From an uncultured beta proteobacterium (GTDB lineage Bacteria > Pseudomonadota > Gammaproteobacteria > Burkholderiales > Burkholderiaceae_B), in contig CAIYCP010000251.1 of the NCBI GenBank assembly GCA_903924715.1, positions 1 through 15,350 on the forward strand: a stretch of DNA of 15,350 bases. The letters are read 5' to 3'. The position numbers and the translations under genes were made by a program. Under the pieces are notes generated by a model. The model was not told where the DNA came from and ran no database searches. It saw only the letters and a program-made list of their open reading frames with translations. Positions 15,047 to 15,350 of the stretch are shown piece by piece; within the stretch, counting starts at the first letter, position 1, and each line of letters begins with the position of its first letter.

Positions 15047-15348
15047 ATTTCAAGATCCAATAAAGGTACGTGTTGTTGCGCCCCGTATACGTCGTGGTCG
15101 CCTGGAGAGCCCGAGACAATGGCACGCGGCATGGCGATTTTGATTGCCCGCGCCGCTTGGTAGGGCGTCACAATCACGTCGGCAGGCGCCACGTTATAGA
15201 GCCGCGCTAGCGCGGCGGGCTGTAAGGTTGAGGCGCGCTTGGCGGCCTCAAACGCCTCGTCGGTCGGAAACATCAAATCAAACGATAAGGTCAACGGCCC
15301 TGCATTTTTGCTGCGTATCACCGTGGCAATGTCTGTGAGTCGGGGCAC
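15043..15348 (-). CDS. DUF4387 family protein (start at or beyond window edge)
   Basis: A ~101-residue cytoplasmic protein. IRSKNAGPLTLSFDLMF near the start and GSPGDHDVYGAQQHVPLLDLEI at the C-terminus are the hallmarks of DUF4387, a small family usually encoded next to AtuA/DUF1446 proteins and of unknown function. The visible reading begins at a GTG (15348) two bases from the window end. That would give a family-typical length and N-terminus (VPRLTDIATVIRSKN), but a start further upstream cannot be excluded, nor can the operon promoter be seen. The stop overlaps the AtuA-type start by 4 bases, so translation is likely coupled. It may be a partner subunit of the AtuA-type protein. Confidence 0.8.
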   Translation of the reverse strand: MPRLTDIATVIRSKNAGPLTLSFDLMFPTDEAFEAAKRASTLQPAALARLYNVAPADVIVTPYQAARAIKIAMPRAIVSGSPGDHDVYGAQQHVPLLDLEI

Positions 15349-15350
15349 AC

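Larger units (their letters stand above)
8329..15348 (-). other. Putative eight-gene catabolic operon (DUF4387-atuA-hydrolase-lyase-dctP-dctQ-dctM-gntR)
   Basis: All eight genes point the same way. The junctions in order of transcription are a 4-base overlap, 46 bases, a 4-base overlap, a 4-base overlap, 9 bases, a 4-base overlap and 18 bases. No terminator-like hairpin with a T-tract was seen between them. The content (uptake system, three enzymatic components, ligand-binding regulator) is that of a dedicated degradation pathway. The promoter lies beyond the right edge of the window. Confidence 0.8.

Noticed and set aside
1..15350. Search for CRISPR repeats, tRNA or rRNA genes, transposase genes, phage genes and attachment-site duplications.
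   Set aside because: No regularly spaced repeats, cloverleaf-like segments or mobile-element proteins were recognised by eye; every long reading frame fits a metabolic, transport or regulatory family.

Overview
The window looks like chromosomal DNA of a betaproteobacterium, probably Burkholderiales and close to Alcaligenaceae. The reasons are an orphan Bug/TctC-type periplasmic receptor (a family hugely expanded in that group), a TRAP transporter embedded in a catabolic operon, a MocR regulator beside an omega-amino-acid transaminase, and moderate G+C. The genus is inference. No tRNA, rRNA, CRISPR array, insertion sequence or phage gene was seen. The window is densely coding, and no gene-free stretch exceeds about 180 bases.

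Left part (1-5906), amino-sugar and amino-acid metabolism: the 3' end of glmS (+) converges on a cytoplasmic gamma-glutamyltransferase-like enzyme (-). A rho-independent terminator with a UUCG loop separates that gene from an omega-amino acid:pyruvate aminotransferase (-). The aminotransferase is transcribed divergently from a MocR/PdxR-type regulator (+). The 151-base divergent region carries a perfect 10-bp inverted repeat placed over two weak candidate promoters. The regulator converges on an Lrp-type regulator (-), and the two genes share one CTAG as both stop codons.

Middle (about 6021-8322, + strand): a short type-B carboxylesterase followed closely by an orphan tripartite-tricarboxylate-type (Bug) solute receptor with a signal peptide. 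These probably form a two-gene unit.

Right part (8329-15348, - strand): an apparent eight-gene operon in the order DUF4387 protein, AtuA/DUF1446 protein, isochorismatase-type cysteine hydrolase, isocitrate-lyase/PEP-mutase-family lyase, TRAP receptor DctP, TRAP small permease DctQ, TRAP large permease DctM, and a GntR/HutC-type UTRA regulator. Four junctions are 4-base ATGA overlaps and the other three gaps are 9, 18 and 46 bases. The set encodes uptake, an amide-type hydrolysis, an uncharacterised AtuA/DUF4387 step, a C-C bond cleavage and a ligand-responsive regulator. It reads as a self-contained catabolic pathway for a small organic acid or amide. I cannot name the substrate. This is the most likely place for undescribed biology in the window.
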